From: Bradyrhizobium guangdongense
GTDB lineage: Bacteria; Pseudomonadota; Alphaproteobacteria; Rhizobiales; Xanthobacteraceae
DNA length: 62,449 nucleotides
NCBI RefSeq assembly: GCF_006483445.1
Contig: NZ_PPPT01000121.1
Coordinates: 1-62,449 of the forward strand
Reading direction: 5' to 3'
Made by a program: the position numbers and the translations under genes. Of this stretch, positions 46,828 through 55,429 are shown one piece after another. The stretch's first letter is position 1. Each line of letters opens with the position of its first letter. The notes beneath the pieces were generated by a model, which was not told the DNA's origin, searched no databases, and saw only the letters and a program-made list of their open reading frames with translations.

Positions 46828-48291
46828 TTAAATTTGAGAAGGGCGCTGGTTCCGCGGACGATACAACTTACGCCATTCAGGAAGCCGCTCGGCATAGGCG
46901 TCAGCGAGAGCGCGTTCGGGTTCAAAGGTTTCGACGCGTTGCGGTGGCGTGCAAACGGCTTCCACTGTCTCGCCAGTGACGGCGAGCCGCCCCAATCGCG
47001 CCGCACCAAAAGCTGCACCCGTCTCGCCATCGGCAAAGCGATGGATGGGAACATCAAGCACGTTGGCCAGCACGGCGAGCCAGAACCGCGAACGCGATCC
47101 GCCGCCGATGACATCTGCTTGTGCGATCGCGATCCCGGTGTCGGCAAGCACGTCCCGGCAATCCGCAAGGGCGAAGGCGACGCCCTCGAGCACGGCCTGG
47201 ACGATCGCAGCTCGATCGGTGCCAAAGCTCAATCCGTCGAGCATGCCGCGCGCCGTGGGATCATCGTGCGGCGTCCGCTCGCCGGAGAGATAAGGCAAGA
47301 AGCTCACCGGCGACGGCGCCTTCGGACGCGCACCGAGCGGCTGCAGCAGATCGGCCTCGGAGGCGCCGAACAGCCGCGCGATCCAGGCAAGACATGAGGC
47401 GGCCGAGAGGATTGCGCCGGCCTGGATCCACATCGCGGGGACGGCGTGACAGAAGGTGTGCACGGCCCTATCGGGGTTGGCGGCGATCGTGTCGGTCGGC
47501 ACCAGCAACGCGCCCGAGGTGCCCAGCGAGATGAACGCGGCTCCCGGCCGTATCGCCCCGATGCCGACGGCGCCCGCCGGGTTGTCCCCGGCGCCTCCGG
47601 CGATCACGGGACGCCTTGTCATGCCCCAGCGTTGCGCCAACTCGCTACGCAGTGTCGTCGCGGGCGCGCATCCCTCGACGAGGCGCGGCATGTGCTTGCG
47701 CAACAGGCCGGTCGCGACGAGTCCTTCATCCGACCAGTCGCGTCGCGCGACATCGAGCCATAGGGATCCCGACGCGTCCGAGACATCCTCGACCGCTTCA
47801 CCGCTGAGGTGAAGGCGCAGATAGGCCTTTGGCAGCAGCACCAGCCTGGTCGCCGCAAATATCTCCGGCTCGTGCTTCGCGACCCACAACAATTTCGGCG
47901 CAGTGAAGCCGGGCATCGCCTTGTTACCGGTCGTCTTGCGCAATGCCGGCCAACGCTCCTCGAGCTCGCGGCATTCGAGCGCGGATCGTCCGTCGTTCCA
48001 GAGGATGCAGGGACGTAACGGCCTGAGGTTTGCGTCGAGCAGCGTCGCGCCATGCATCTGGCCGGACAAGCCGATGCCTTCAACTGCCGCCAGTTCGCGC
48101 GGATGATCCGCTTTCAACGCATCCAGCGTTGCAACGGCGGCATCGATCCAATGTGCGGGATCCTGTTCGGACCAGCCCGGATGCGGCGAAACAGTCTCAA
48201 GCGATCGGCTTTGGGTCGCGATCACGCGCTGGGCATCATCGACCAGAACGGTCTTGATCGCCGACGTGCCGAGATCGATGCCGAGATACAT
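46828..48291 (-). CDS. xylB: Xylulokinase, FGGY family
   Basis: 487 residues. The N-terminal ATPase-core motif is MYLGIDLGTSAIKTV, the sugar-binding segment is LSGQMHGATLLD with WNDGRS, and GGAGDNPAGAVGIGA is the conserved FGGY phosphate segment. QMHG is characteristic of XylB. It phosphorylates D-xylulose to D-xylulose 5-phosphate; a related ketopentose kinase is possible. It starts 29 bases after the upp-like gene on the same strand, so it could be the last gene of the URC operon as well as the first of the sugar block. No xylose isomerase (XylA) gene is in the window. Confidence 0.9.
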   Translation of the reverse strand: MYLGIDLGTSAIKTVLVDDAQRVIATQSRSLETVSPHPGWSEQDPAHWIDAAVATLDALKADHPRELAAVEGIGLSGQMHGATLLDANLRPLRPCILWNDGRSALECRELEERWPALRKTTGNKAMPGFTAPKLLWVAKHEPEIFAATRLVLLPKAYLRLHLSGEAVEDVSDASGSLWLDVARRDWSDEGLVATGLLRKHMPRLVEGCAPATTLRSELAQRWGMTRRPVIAGGAGDNPAGAVGIGAIRPGAAFISLGTSGALLVPTDTIAANPDRAVHTFCHAVPAMWIQAGAILSAASCLAWIARLFGASEADLLQPLGARPKAPSPVSFLPYLSGERTPHDDPTARGMLDGLSFGTDRAAIVQAVLEGVAFALADCRDVLADTGIAIAQADVIGGGSRSRFWLAVLANVLDVPIHRFADGETGAAFGAARLGRLAVTGETVEAVCTPPQRVETFEPERALADAYAERLPEWRKLYRPRNQRPSQI

Positions 48292-48320
48292 GACGCCTGC
48301 CCGCGTTCAGCAACGATCTC

Positions 48321-48950
48321 TTATCTGGTTCCGTAAGCGCGGTCGCCGGCATCGCCCAGGCCGGGGACGATAAACCCTTCCTCATCCAGCCCTTCGTCGA
48401 CGGCCGCCGTCCAGATCGGAACGTCGGGATGCAGGCCCCTGATACGTTCGAGTCCTTCCGGCGCAGCGATCAGGCAGGCGAGCCGGATGTCCTTGGCACC
48501 GCGTTCCTTCAGCCGGTCGACCGCGGCAACCGCCGTGTTGGCGGTCGCAAGCACCGGCGTCACCACGATCGCGAGGCGCTCGTTGATATCGGACGGCGAC
48601 TTGAAGAAATATTCGACCGCGGCAAAGCTGTGCGGCTCGCGGTACAGCCCGATATGGGCGATGCGCGCGGTCGGCACCAGATCCATCATGCCGTCGACGA
48701 AGGTCACGCCGGCGCGGAGCACCGGCACGAAGGCCAGCTTCTTGCCGGCAATCTTGGCCGAGTGCATCCGCGCCAGCGGCGTCTCGACGACGACGTCGGT
48801 GAGCGGAAGGTCGCGTGTGACCTCGTAGCACACCAGCATCCCGATCTCCTTGAGCAGCTCGCGGAAGGATTTTGTCGAGATGGACTTGTCGCGCAGCAGC
48901 GTCAGCTTGTGCTGGACCAGCGGGTGATCGACGATCGTGACGCCTTCCAT
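48321..48950 (-). CDS. upp: Uracil phosphoribosyltransferase homologue of the URC pathway, altered PRPP loop
   Basis: 209 residues, the Upp length. Most of the fold is canonical: [20 protein letters not shown] at the start, [30 protein letters not shown], and the C-terminal uracil site [18 protein letters not shown]. The PRPP loop, DPMLATGGS in E. coli Upp, reads TPVLATANT here (residues 131-139), so the acidic Asp and both glycines are lost. It follows urc4 by 54 bases. In the URC route this step makes UMP from uracil. Either the enzyme uses an altered PRPP geometry or it has another role. The ATG at 48950 follows GGGAG. Confidence 0.88.
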   Translation of the reverse strand: MEGVTIVDHPLVQHKLTLLRDKSISTKSFRELLKEIGMLVCYEVTRDLPLTDVVVETPLARMHSAKIAGKKLAFVPVLRAGVTFVDGMMDLVPTARIAHIGLYREPHSFAAVEYFFKSPSDINERLAIVVTPVLATANTAVAAVDRLKERGAKDIRLACLIAAPEGLERIRGLHPDVPIWTAAVDEGLDEEGFIVPGLGDAGDRAYGTR

Positions 48951-49004
48951 GATCTGGTGCTCCCTGAGAGTCTAAATGTCGCGCATGCCTTTTCGGACCA
49001 CGCG

Positions 49005-50249
<1,245 letters not shown>

Positions 50250-50253
50250 GGGA

Positions 50254-51510
50254 TCAATATTTCTCCAGCGAGCGCCCGACCGTGTCGGTCAAATCCTTCG
50301 CCGCCGGAATCTCCTCGGAGTAATAACCGGCGGCCTTCTTGGCGGCGATCTCGACATGCGCGTCGGCCGGGATCAGCTCCAGCGGGATCGGCACGCGTTC
50401 CACGATGTCGATGCCCTGCCCCGTGAGCGCGTCGTATTTCATGTCGCTCATCGACAGGAAGCGATCGATCCGCTTCAGCCCGAGCCAGTGGATCGTATCC
50501 GGCATCAATTGCTGGAAGCGCGCATCCTGAACGCCGGCGACGCATTCGGTGCGCTCGAAATAGGCGGCGGCCGCGTCGCCATCCTCCTGGCGCTTGCGCG
50601 CGTTGTAGACGAGGAACTTTGTGACCTCGCCGAGCGCGCGGCCTTCCTTGCGGTTATAGACGACGAGCCCGAGCCCGCCTGATTGCGCGTCGCGCGCGCA
50701 TTCCTCGATGCCGTGGATGAGATAGGGACGGCAGGTGCAGATGTCGGACCCGAACACGTCGGAGCCGTTGCACTCGTCATGCACGCGGCAGGTGATCTTG
50801 GTGCGATGGTCGGGCAGCTTGGTGACGTCGCCGAACATATAGACGGTGGTGCCGCCAATCGGCGGCAAGAACACTTTCATGTCAGGGCGCGTCACGAGCT
50901 CTGGGAACATGCCCGCGGTCTGCTCGAACAGCGTACGGCGCAGGCTGGTCTCGCTGGTGCCGAAGCGTGTGGCGATCCCTGGCAGATACCAGACCGGATC
51001 GATCGCGATCTTCACGACCGACACGCTGCCATTGGCGTGCACGACCTCGCCGTCGGACTTCAGCCGCTTCGCGGCGATCGCGTCGCGGATTTCAGGCAGA
51101 TCGAGCCGCGCACGCGTCACCGCGATGCTCGGCCTGATGTCGGCGCCTTCAGCGATCTCCTGGCGGAAATTCTCGGCGACCAGATGCCCCCACGGATCGA
51201 GTGCAACGATCTTGTCCGGATCGGTCCATTGCGGGAACGGCCCGATGGTCGCGGCGGGAAACGTGTTGGTGAGATCGGGGCGGCGGATGGGATCGAGCGC
51301 GCCGGCGGAGACGGCGAGCGCGCGATAGACCGCGTAGGAGCCGCCATGGCTGCCGATCACGTTGCGATCCGATGCGCGCGACACCGTGCCGACGATCGGG
51401 CCGCGCGCGCGTGCATCGGCGGCGCCCCAATGGATCGGAAAGGCCGCCTTTCCGCCCGGCTCCGGATGGGAGGTGAGGCGGATGTGGTCGGTGCCGTTCG
51501 AGCGGCTCAT
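50254..51510 (-). CDS. URC1-type GTP cyclohydrolase II homologue
   Basis: 418 residues, about twice RibA. The N-terminal 200 residues have no RibA equivalent. From about residue 215 it is GTP cyclohydrolase II-like: GGTTVYMFGD, then the zinc site C247-x10-C258-x-C260 (DECNGSDVFGSDICTC). The loop RQEGRGIGL of RibA is KEGRALGEVTK here (residues 288-298), a diagnostic URC1 change. The ring-opening enzyme of the URC route, it probably hydrolyses a uracil nucleotide in place of GTP. The ATG at 51510 follows GGGAG directly after a hairpin leader. Confidence 0.9.
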   Translation of the reverse strand: MSRSNGTDHIRLTSHPEPGGKAAFPIHWGAADARARGPIVGTVSRASDRNVIGSHGGSYAVYRALAVSAGALDPIRRPDLTNTFPAATIGPFPQWTDPDKIVALDPWGHLVAENFRQEIAEGADIRPSIAVTRARLDLPEIRDAIAAKRLKSDGEVVHANGSVSVVKIAIDPVWYLPGIATRFGTSETSLRRTLFEQTAGMFPELVTRPDMKVFLPPIGGTTVYMFGDVTKLPDHRTKITCRVHDECNGSDVFGSDICTCRPYLIHGIEECARDAQSGGLGLVVYNRKEGRALGEVTKFLVYNARKRQEDGDAAAAYFERTECVAGVQDARFQQLMPDTIHWLGLKRIDRFLSMSDMKYDALTGQGIDIVERVPIPLELIPADAHVEIAAKKAAGYYSEEIPAAKDLTDTVGRSLEKY

Positions 51511-51522
51511 GACCGGGCTCCC

Positions 51523-51559
51523 AAAAAGCCAACGGCCCGCCTGTCGGACGGGCCTGGCT
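51523..51559 (-). terminator. Attenuator-like hairpin in the urc1 leader
   Basis: On the minus strand AGCCA-GGCCCG pairs with CGGGCC-GT-TGGCT around a nine-base loop, and the stem is followed by a run of T ending in TTTTGGGAG. The GGGAG is the urc1 ribosome binding site. The stem therefore sits between promoter and start codon as an intrinsic-terminator-like element that could attenuate the operon or sequester its translation start. Confidence 0.65.
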
Positions 51560-51584
51560 CCGTAACGTCGCTGTTCCTGCCAGC

Positions 51585-51656
51585 GCATACATTAGTATGC
51601 TCGGGAGACAGTGACGATTGAACGTCAATATATGGATGATTTGCTATTAATTTCAA
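51585..51656 (-). promoter_or_regulatory. urc1 promoter with two palindromes
   Basis: On the minus strand TTGAAA (51651-51656) and TATATT (51627-51632) are spaced by 18 bases and form a good sigma-70 promoter, an AT-rich island in GC-rich DNA. TGACG-N6-CGTCA (51612-51627) overlaps the -10 and start region, and GCATAC-ATTA-GTATGC (51585-51600) lies about 20 bases further down. Both are perfect and are candidate operators. No regulator gene is adjacent. Confidence 0.65.
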
Positions 51657-51659
51657 TAG

Positions 51660-51936
51660 CGTGGAAGGGCTGCCAAGTCCCCCGGCGCACTCGCGTGCTG
51701 AGATCGGTCAGGATTGGCGCGGAATGCGCATCAAGCTGCGCCATCATGTCGTGAATGAGCACGTTTTCGCCTGATGTAACGGCTCGGCACCACACTTGGC
51801 GATGATGGCAATATACGCCTGATTTGCCCGACAGGTCAAGGAGAATTTCGTAAAATCCGCAATCGCACGCCCTGACCCCGGCTACTGTGCATGGGGTTGT
51901 TTTCGACCCAAGTTACGACTTGGGTCTTCCAGCGCC
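51660..51936. other. Gene-poor stretch upstream of the URC operon
   Basis: Non-coding, as judged by no ORF with a ribosome binding site. It separates the urc1 promoter from the alpha/beta hydrolase gene end. It contains the second copy of the 26-nt element and a hairpin next to the hydrolase stop. I see no RNA gene in the rest of the stretch. Confidence 0.6.
51882..51907 (-). repeat. 26-nt intergenic element, copy 2
   Basis: Identical to 8363-8388 over all 26 bases. It lies 29 bases past the stop of the leftward hydrolase gene (51937), the same distance as copy 1. The gap contains the inverted repeat GACCCAAGT-TACG-ACTTGGGTC, a nine-base-pair stem whose first three bases come from the element itself. 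Confidence 0.75.
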
Positions 51937-52809
51937 TCAGGTCACGCCGAGAAAGCTGCGGATCGAGCCCAGCACCTCATCCGGCTTGTCGTGCTGAAGC
52001 CAGTGCCCGGCACCGGAGATCGTCTCGACACGGGCCTGCTGGAAGTGATCCGCAAGTCCCGCCGCGCGGGGCCCGGCGAGGAAGCTCTCGGAGGCGTTGA
52101 CCAGCAGCGTCGGACAGGTGATGCGCGCCCACAGCGCGACATGATCGTCCGCCCACAGCCGATGCGGCGCCGAGACGCGCTGATAGGGATCGAACTTCCA
52201 GCTATAGCTGCCGTCTTCGTTCTGCCTGACGCCGTGAGTCGCAAGATGCAGCGCCAGCTCGCGCGACAGGCGCTTGTTGTGCGCCTGCATCCGCAATGCC
52301 GCCTCCTCGATCGACGCGAGGCGGTGCGGTGCGCGGTCATGCAGCCGGTCGAGCTGGTCGACCCATCTGGCGATGCGCTCGTGGGGCGGCGGCGGGCCCT
52401 TCCCGCCCGGCAGCACGGTGACGCCGTCAAGCACGACGAGAGAGGACACCCTGTCCGGGAACGATCCCGAATAGATCAGGCTCACCATCCCGCCCATGGA
52501 ATGGCCAATCAGCGTCACCCGCGGCACGGCAAGCGCCTGCACCAGCCGGGTCATGTCGTAGACATAATCGGTCAGCGGATAGCTGCCGCCCCTGGTCCAG
52601 TCGGAATCGCCGTGGCCGCGCAGATCAGGCGCCAGCACATGAAAATGCGGGCGCAGCGCACGCGCGAGAAAATCCCAGCTCCGGCAATGATCGCGACCGC
52701 CGTGAACCAGAATGAGCGGCGGCGCGGTCTCGTTGCCCCAGTCTGCATAATGCAGCCGCAGGCCCTGGGACTCGTAATAACGGCTTGTCGGAACGGCATT
52801 GTCAGTCAT
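51937..52809 (-). CDS. Alpha/beta hydrolase
   Basis: 290 residues. The oxyanion region is LILVHGGRDHCRSW, the nucleophile elbow IGHSMGGMVS (Ser), the acid is probably the Asp in SSLVVLD or one near the C-terminus, and the His is in GAGHWLQHDKP. A cap domain with PPPPHERIARWVDQLDRLHD lies in the middle. Substrate unknown; lactone, ester or epoxide hydrolysis are all possible. The ATG at 52809 has AAGAG upstream. The gene stands alone and is divergent from the Gcd pair. Confidence 0.88.
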   Translation of the reverse strand: MTDNAVPTSRYYESQGLRLHYADWGNETAPPLILVHGGRDHCRSWDFLARALRPHFHVLAPDLRGHGDSDWTRGGSYPLTDYVYDMTRLVQALAVPRVTLIGHSMGGMVSLIYSGSFPDRVSSLVVLDGVTVLPGGKGPPPPHERIARWVDQLDRLHDRAPHRLASIEEAALRMQAHNKRLSRELALHLATHGVRQNEDGSYSWKFDPYQRVSAPHRLWADDHVALWARITCPTLLVNASESFLAGPRAAGLADHFQQARVETISGAGHWLQHDKPDEVLGSIRSFLGVT

Positions 52810-52968
52810 GGATAGCTCTTGCCTGCGGGTGAACCCGGAGTAGCGCGCCCTCGTCCGTTCGACAAGCACGAGAGGCGTTCGTCATGCCCGGGCTCTTGGG
52901 ACATCTGGCCGCTACTACCACGACGTGCTATTCGTCTTTTTCAGTTGTGACTGGCCCGCGAGGTTCTC

Positions 52969-53331
52969 ATGCCGGTGAGTGGACCAAAGAGCGTCGACAT
53001 CGGTTCGATTCTGATCTGCGTCGGCGCATTGGTCGGCGTCGCCGTGTCGATTGCAAACTATCTTTCACCGGGCAGCGGCATTGCCGGGACACCCGGCGCG
53101 ATCCTCGTCATCGTCTCGACGATCATCCTGCTTGGATTCGGATTGATCATGCGCAGCAGCGGCGGGAGCCGGGCCTATCGCGCCTTCGTTGCAGCCTCCG
53201 CGCTGCTGGATATCGTCGGCACGGCCTTCGCGGCCTATCTGCTCGAAAGCGGAACGCTGGTCGCACTCATGCTGGTCTGCCTCGTCGGCTGGTTCGCTCA
53301 TCTATTCAGCCCTCGCCCGATCCCGGCGTGA
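52969..53331 (+). CDS. Small membrane protein, probable detached Gcd N-terminal membrane domain
   Basis: 120 residues with four clear membrane helices (SILICVGALVGVAVSIANYL, ILVIVSTIILLGFGLIM, FVAASALLDIVGTAFAAYLL, LVALMLVCLVGWFAHLF). The helix spacing, the Arg-rich loop MRSSGGSRAYRAF and the E in AYLLESG resemble the N-terminal membrane domain of membrane-bound glucose dehydrogenase (Gcd), which has five helices before its quinoprotein domain. It ends 34 bases before the quinoprotein gene. The assignment is inference from position and layout. The start has GCGAGG upstream. Confidence 0.65.
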   Translation: MPVSGPKSVDIGSILICVGALVGVAVSIANYLSPGSGIAGTPGAILVIVSTIILLGFGLIMRSSGGSRAYRAFVAASALLDIVGTAFAAYLLESGTLVALMLVCLVGWFAHLFSPRPIPA

Positions 53332-53365
53332 TCCGGGCCGTCAGTCTCCACCGGGAAAACAGCTC

Positions 53366-55315
53366 ATGACACGAACGGTTCTTGTCCCTGCGATCGTCGT
53401 GCTGGCCGGGCTCCTGCCGGTCGCGGCATCTGCTCAACAAACTCTTTGGCAACACTTCAACGGCGATCTCAAGGCGCAGAAATTTTCACCGCTGAAGCAG
53501 ATCACGCCTGAGAACGTGAAAAATCTCGCGCTGGCCTGGAAGGTCCACACCGGCGACGTTTCGAACGGCACCGGGATCGCCCGCGTCAGCGGCGCCCATG
53601 TCGGCACGGCTTCGGCAGCGACCGGCAAGACGCCTGCGACGGTGTGGTCGGCGACGCCGCTGTTCGTCAACGACACGGTTTATCTCGGCACGCCCTTCTA
53701 TCGCATCTTTGCCGTCGAACCCGATACCGGGAAGGTCAAATGGACCTACGACACCAAGGCAAAGCTCGAGGCACTCACGCAGCCGGACCTGAAGAACCGC
53801 GGCGTCGCATATTGGCAGGCCGACACGATCGCCGCCGATCAACCCTGCCAGAGGCGCGTCTATATCGGCACGATGGATGCCAAGCTGCATGCGGTCGATG
53901 CCGACAGCGGCAAGCCGTGCGCCGATTTCGGTAGCGGCGGCGTGGTCGACGTCAATCAGTGGAACACCGAAAACGCCAAATGGCCGCTCTCGCTGCTGCA
54001 GCCGCCCACCGTGTTCAAGGATTATCTCTTCGTCGGCTGGGCCGGCAAGGACTGGGCGGACGCCGCTGCACCTCCCGGCACCGTGTTCGCGCTCGACGCA
54101 CGAACGGGCGCGTTGCGCTGGACGTTTGAATCGATCCCGAAGGAGGCGCGGCCCAAGACCGGCACGGCGAATGTCTGGGCCTCGATGTCGATCGATGCCG
54201 AGCGCAATTTGCTCTACCTTCCCGTGAGTTCCCCGAGCCCGAACTTCTACGGCGGCGACCGCCAGCACCCGATTCCGCTCGGCACGTCAGTCACGGCGCT
54301 CGACATCACCACCGGCAAGGTGGTGTGGTCGCGGCAACTCGTCCATCACGATCTCTGGGATTACGACACCAATTCGGCCGCGACCCTGATCGACATCACC
54401 AAGGACGGCAAGACCATCCCCGCTTTGGTGCAGACGTCGAAGCAAGGCTTCATTTATATCCTCGACCGCACCAATGGCGAGCCGATCTACCCGATCGAGG
54501 AACGTCCCGTTCCGAAGTCGAGCGTGCCGGGCGAACAATCGGCTCCGACCCAGCCTTTCGTCGCCCTTCCGCGTGCGACGATCGATCCGGAATGGCCGGG
54601 TGTCTTCAAGCTCGCCGATCTCGCCAGCTTCGGCTATTGCAGCCGCAAGCTGAAGGAGCTCGCCTATGACGGCCTGTTCACGCCGCCGAGCCTGAAGGGC
54701 TCGCTGACATATCCGGGGACGATCGGCGGCGTGGAATGGGGCGGAGGCGCGGTCGATCCCGACAAGCAGATCTTCGTCGTGAACAGCACCAGCGCCGTGC
54801 AGATCTATCAATTGCTGACGCGCGCGGACTACGCCAAGGCTGCCAGCGGCGGCCTTGAAACTGGCGGCCTGTTTCCGATGGAGGGCGCGCCGTACGGCAT
54901 CAACCTCACGACGTTCCTCAATCCGATCGGCATGCCCTGCTGGAATCCGCCGTATGGAACGATCTCGGCTTACGATTTGAAGACCGGCGAACGGCTCTGG
55001 AAAAGACCGTTTGGACAAATCCAGAAATGGGGTTTTTACATGCCGGAGTCCTGGGGCACCGTCACCATCGGCGCCCCTGCGCTCACCGCCAGCGGACTCA
55101 TCTTCATCGGCGCCTCCATGGACTCGCGGGTGCGCGCGCTCGATTTGCGCACCGGCGAGGTGTTGTGGAAGCACCTGGTCGGCGCGCCTGCCGTCGCGAT
55201 GCCCGCAATCTACCAGTACAAGGGCAAGCAATATGTCGTGTTTGCCGCGGGCGGAAACTCCATCCTCACGCCGAAGGTGAGCGACGAGATCGTGGCCTTC
55301 GCGCTTCCGGACTGA
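53366..55315 (+). CDS. gcd: PQQ-dependent glucose dehydrogenase-type quinoprotein, exported
   Basis: 649 residues. A signal peptide ends near PVAASAQ (about residue 24). The remainder is an eight-bladed quinoprotein propeller with TPLFVNDTVYLGTPFYRIFAVEPDTGKVKW-type blades, HHDLWDYD, the GAPYGINLTTFLNPIGMPCW segment and a final KQYVVFAAGGN; these match the periplasmic domain of Gcd. It oxidises glucose or another aldose to the lactone with PQQ. The N-terminal membrane domain of Gcd is absent and replaced by a signal peptide. The ATG at 53366 is preferred; the frame reads on upstream through the small gene. Confidence 0.88.
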   Translation: MTRTVLVPAIVVLAGLLPVAASAQQTLWQHFNGDLKAQKFSPLKQITPENVKNLALAWKVHTGDVSNGTGIARVSGAHVGTASAATGKTPATVWSATPLFVNDTVYLGTPFYRIFAVEPDTGKVKWTYDTKAKLEALTQPDLKNRGVAYWQADTIAADQPCQRRVYIGTMDAKLHAVDADSGKPCADFGSGGVVDVNQWNTENAKWPLSLLQPPTVFKDYLFVGWAGKDWADAAAPPGTVFALDARTGALRWTFESIPKEARPKTGTANVWASMSIDAERNLLYLPVSSPSPNFYGGDRQHPIPLGTSVTALDITTGKVVWSRQLVHHDLWDYDTNSAATLIDITKDGKTIPALVQTSKQGFIYILDRTNGEPIYPIEERPVPKSSVPGEQSAPTQPFVALPRATIDPEWPGVFKLADLASFGYCSRKLKELAYDGLFTPPSLKGSLTYPGTIGGVEWGGGAVDPDKQIFVVNSTSAVQIYQLLTRADYAKAASGGLETGGLFPMEGAPYGINLTTFLNPIGMPCWNPPYGTISAYDLKTGERLWKRPFGQIQKWGFYMPESWGTVTIGAPALTASGLIFIGASMDSRVRALDLRTGEVLWKHLVGAPAVAMPAIYQYKGKQYVVFAAGGNSILTPKVSDEIVAFALPD

Positions 55316-55354
55316 ATGCTGCCGCGCGCTCTCCACCGAGGTCACCCCGACGCG

Positions 55355-55390
55355 CCAGAGCCTCCGTTCTCTTCGGAACGGAGGCTCTGG
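55355..55390. terminator. Bidirectional intrinsic terminator
   Basis: CCAGAGCCTCCGTTC and its complement GAACGGAGGCTCTGG form a perfect 15-bp stem with a six-base loop, followed by TTTCCTGTCTT. It lies between the convergent quinoprotein and tyrosinase genes and can stop transcription from the left. On the minus strand it is followed by a weaker tail. Confidence 0.85.
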
Positions 55391-55429
55391 TTTCCTGTCT
55401 TGACGCGACCAATGCCACGCGGCCGCGTG

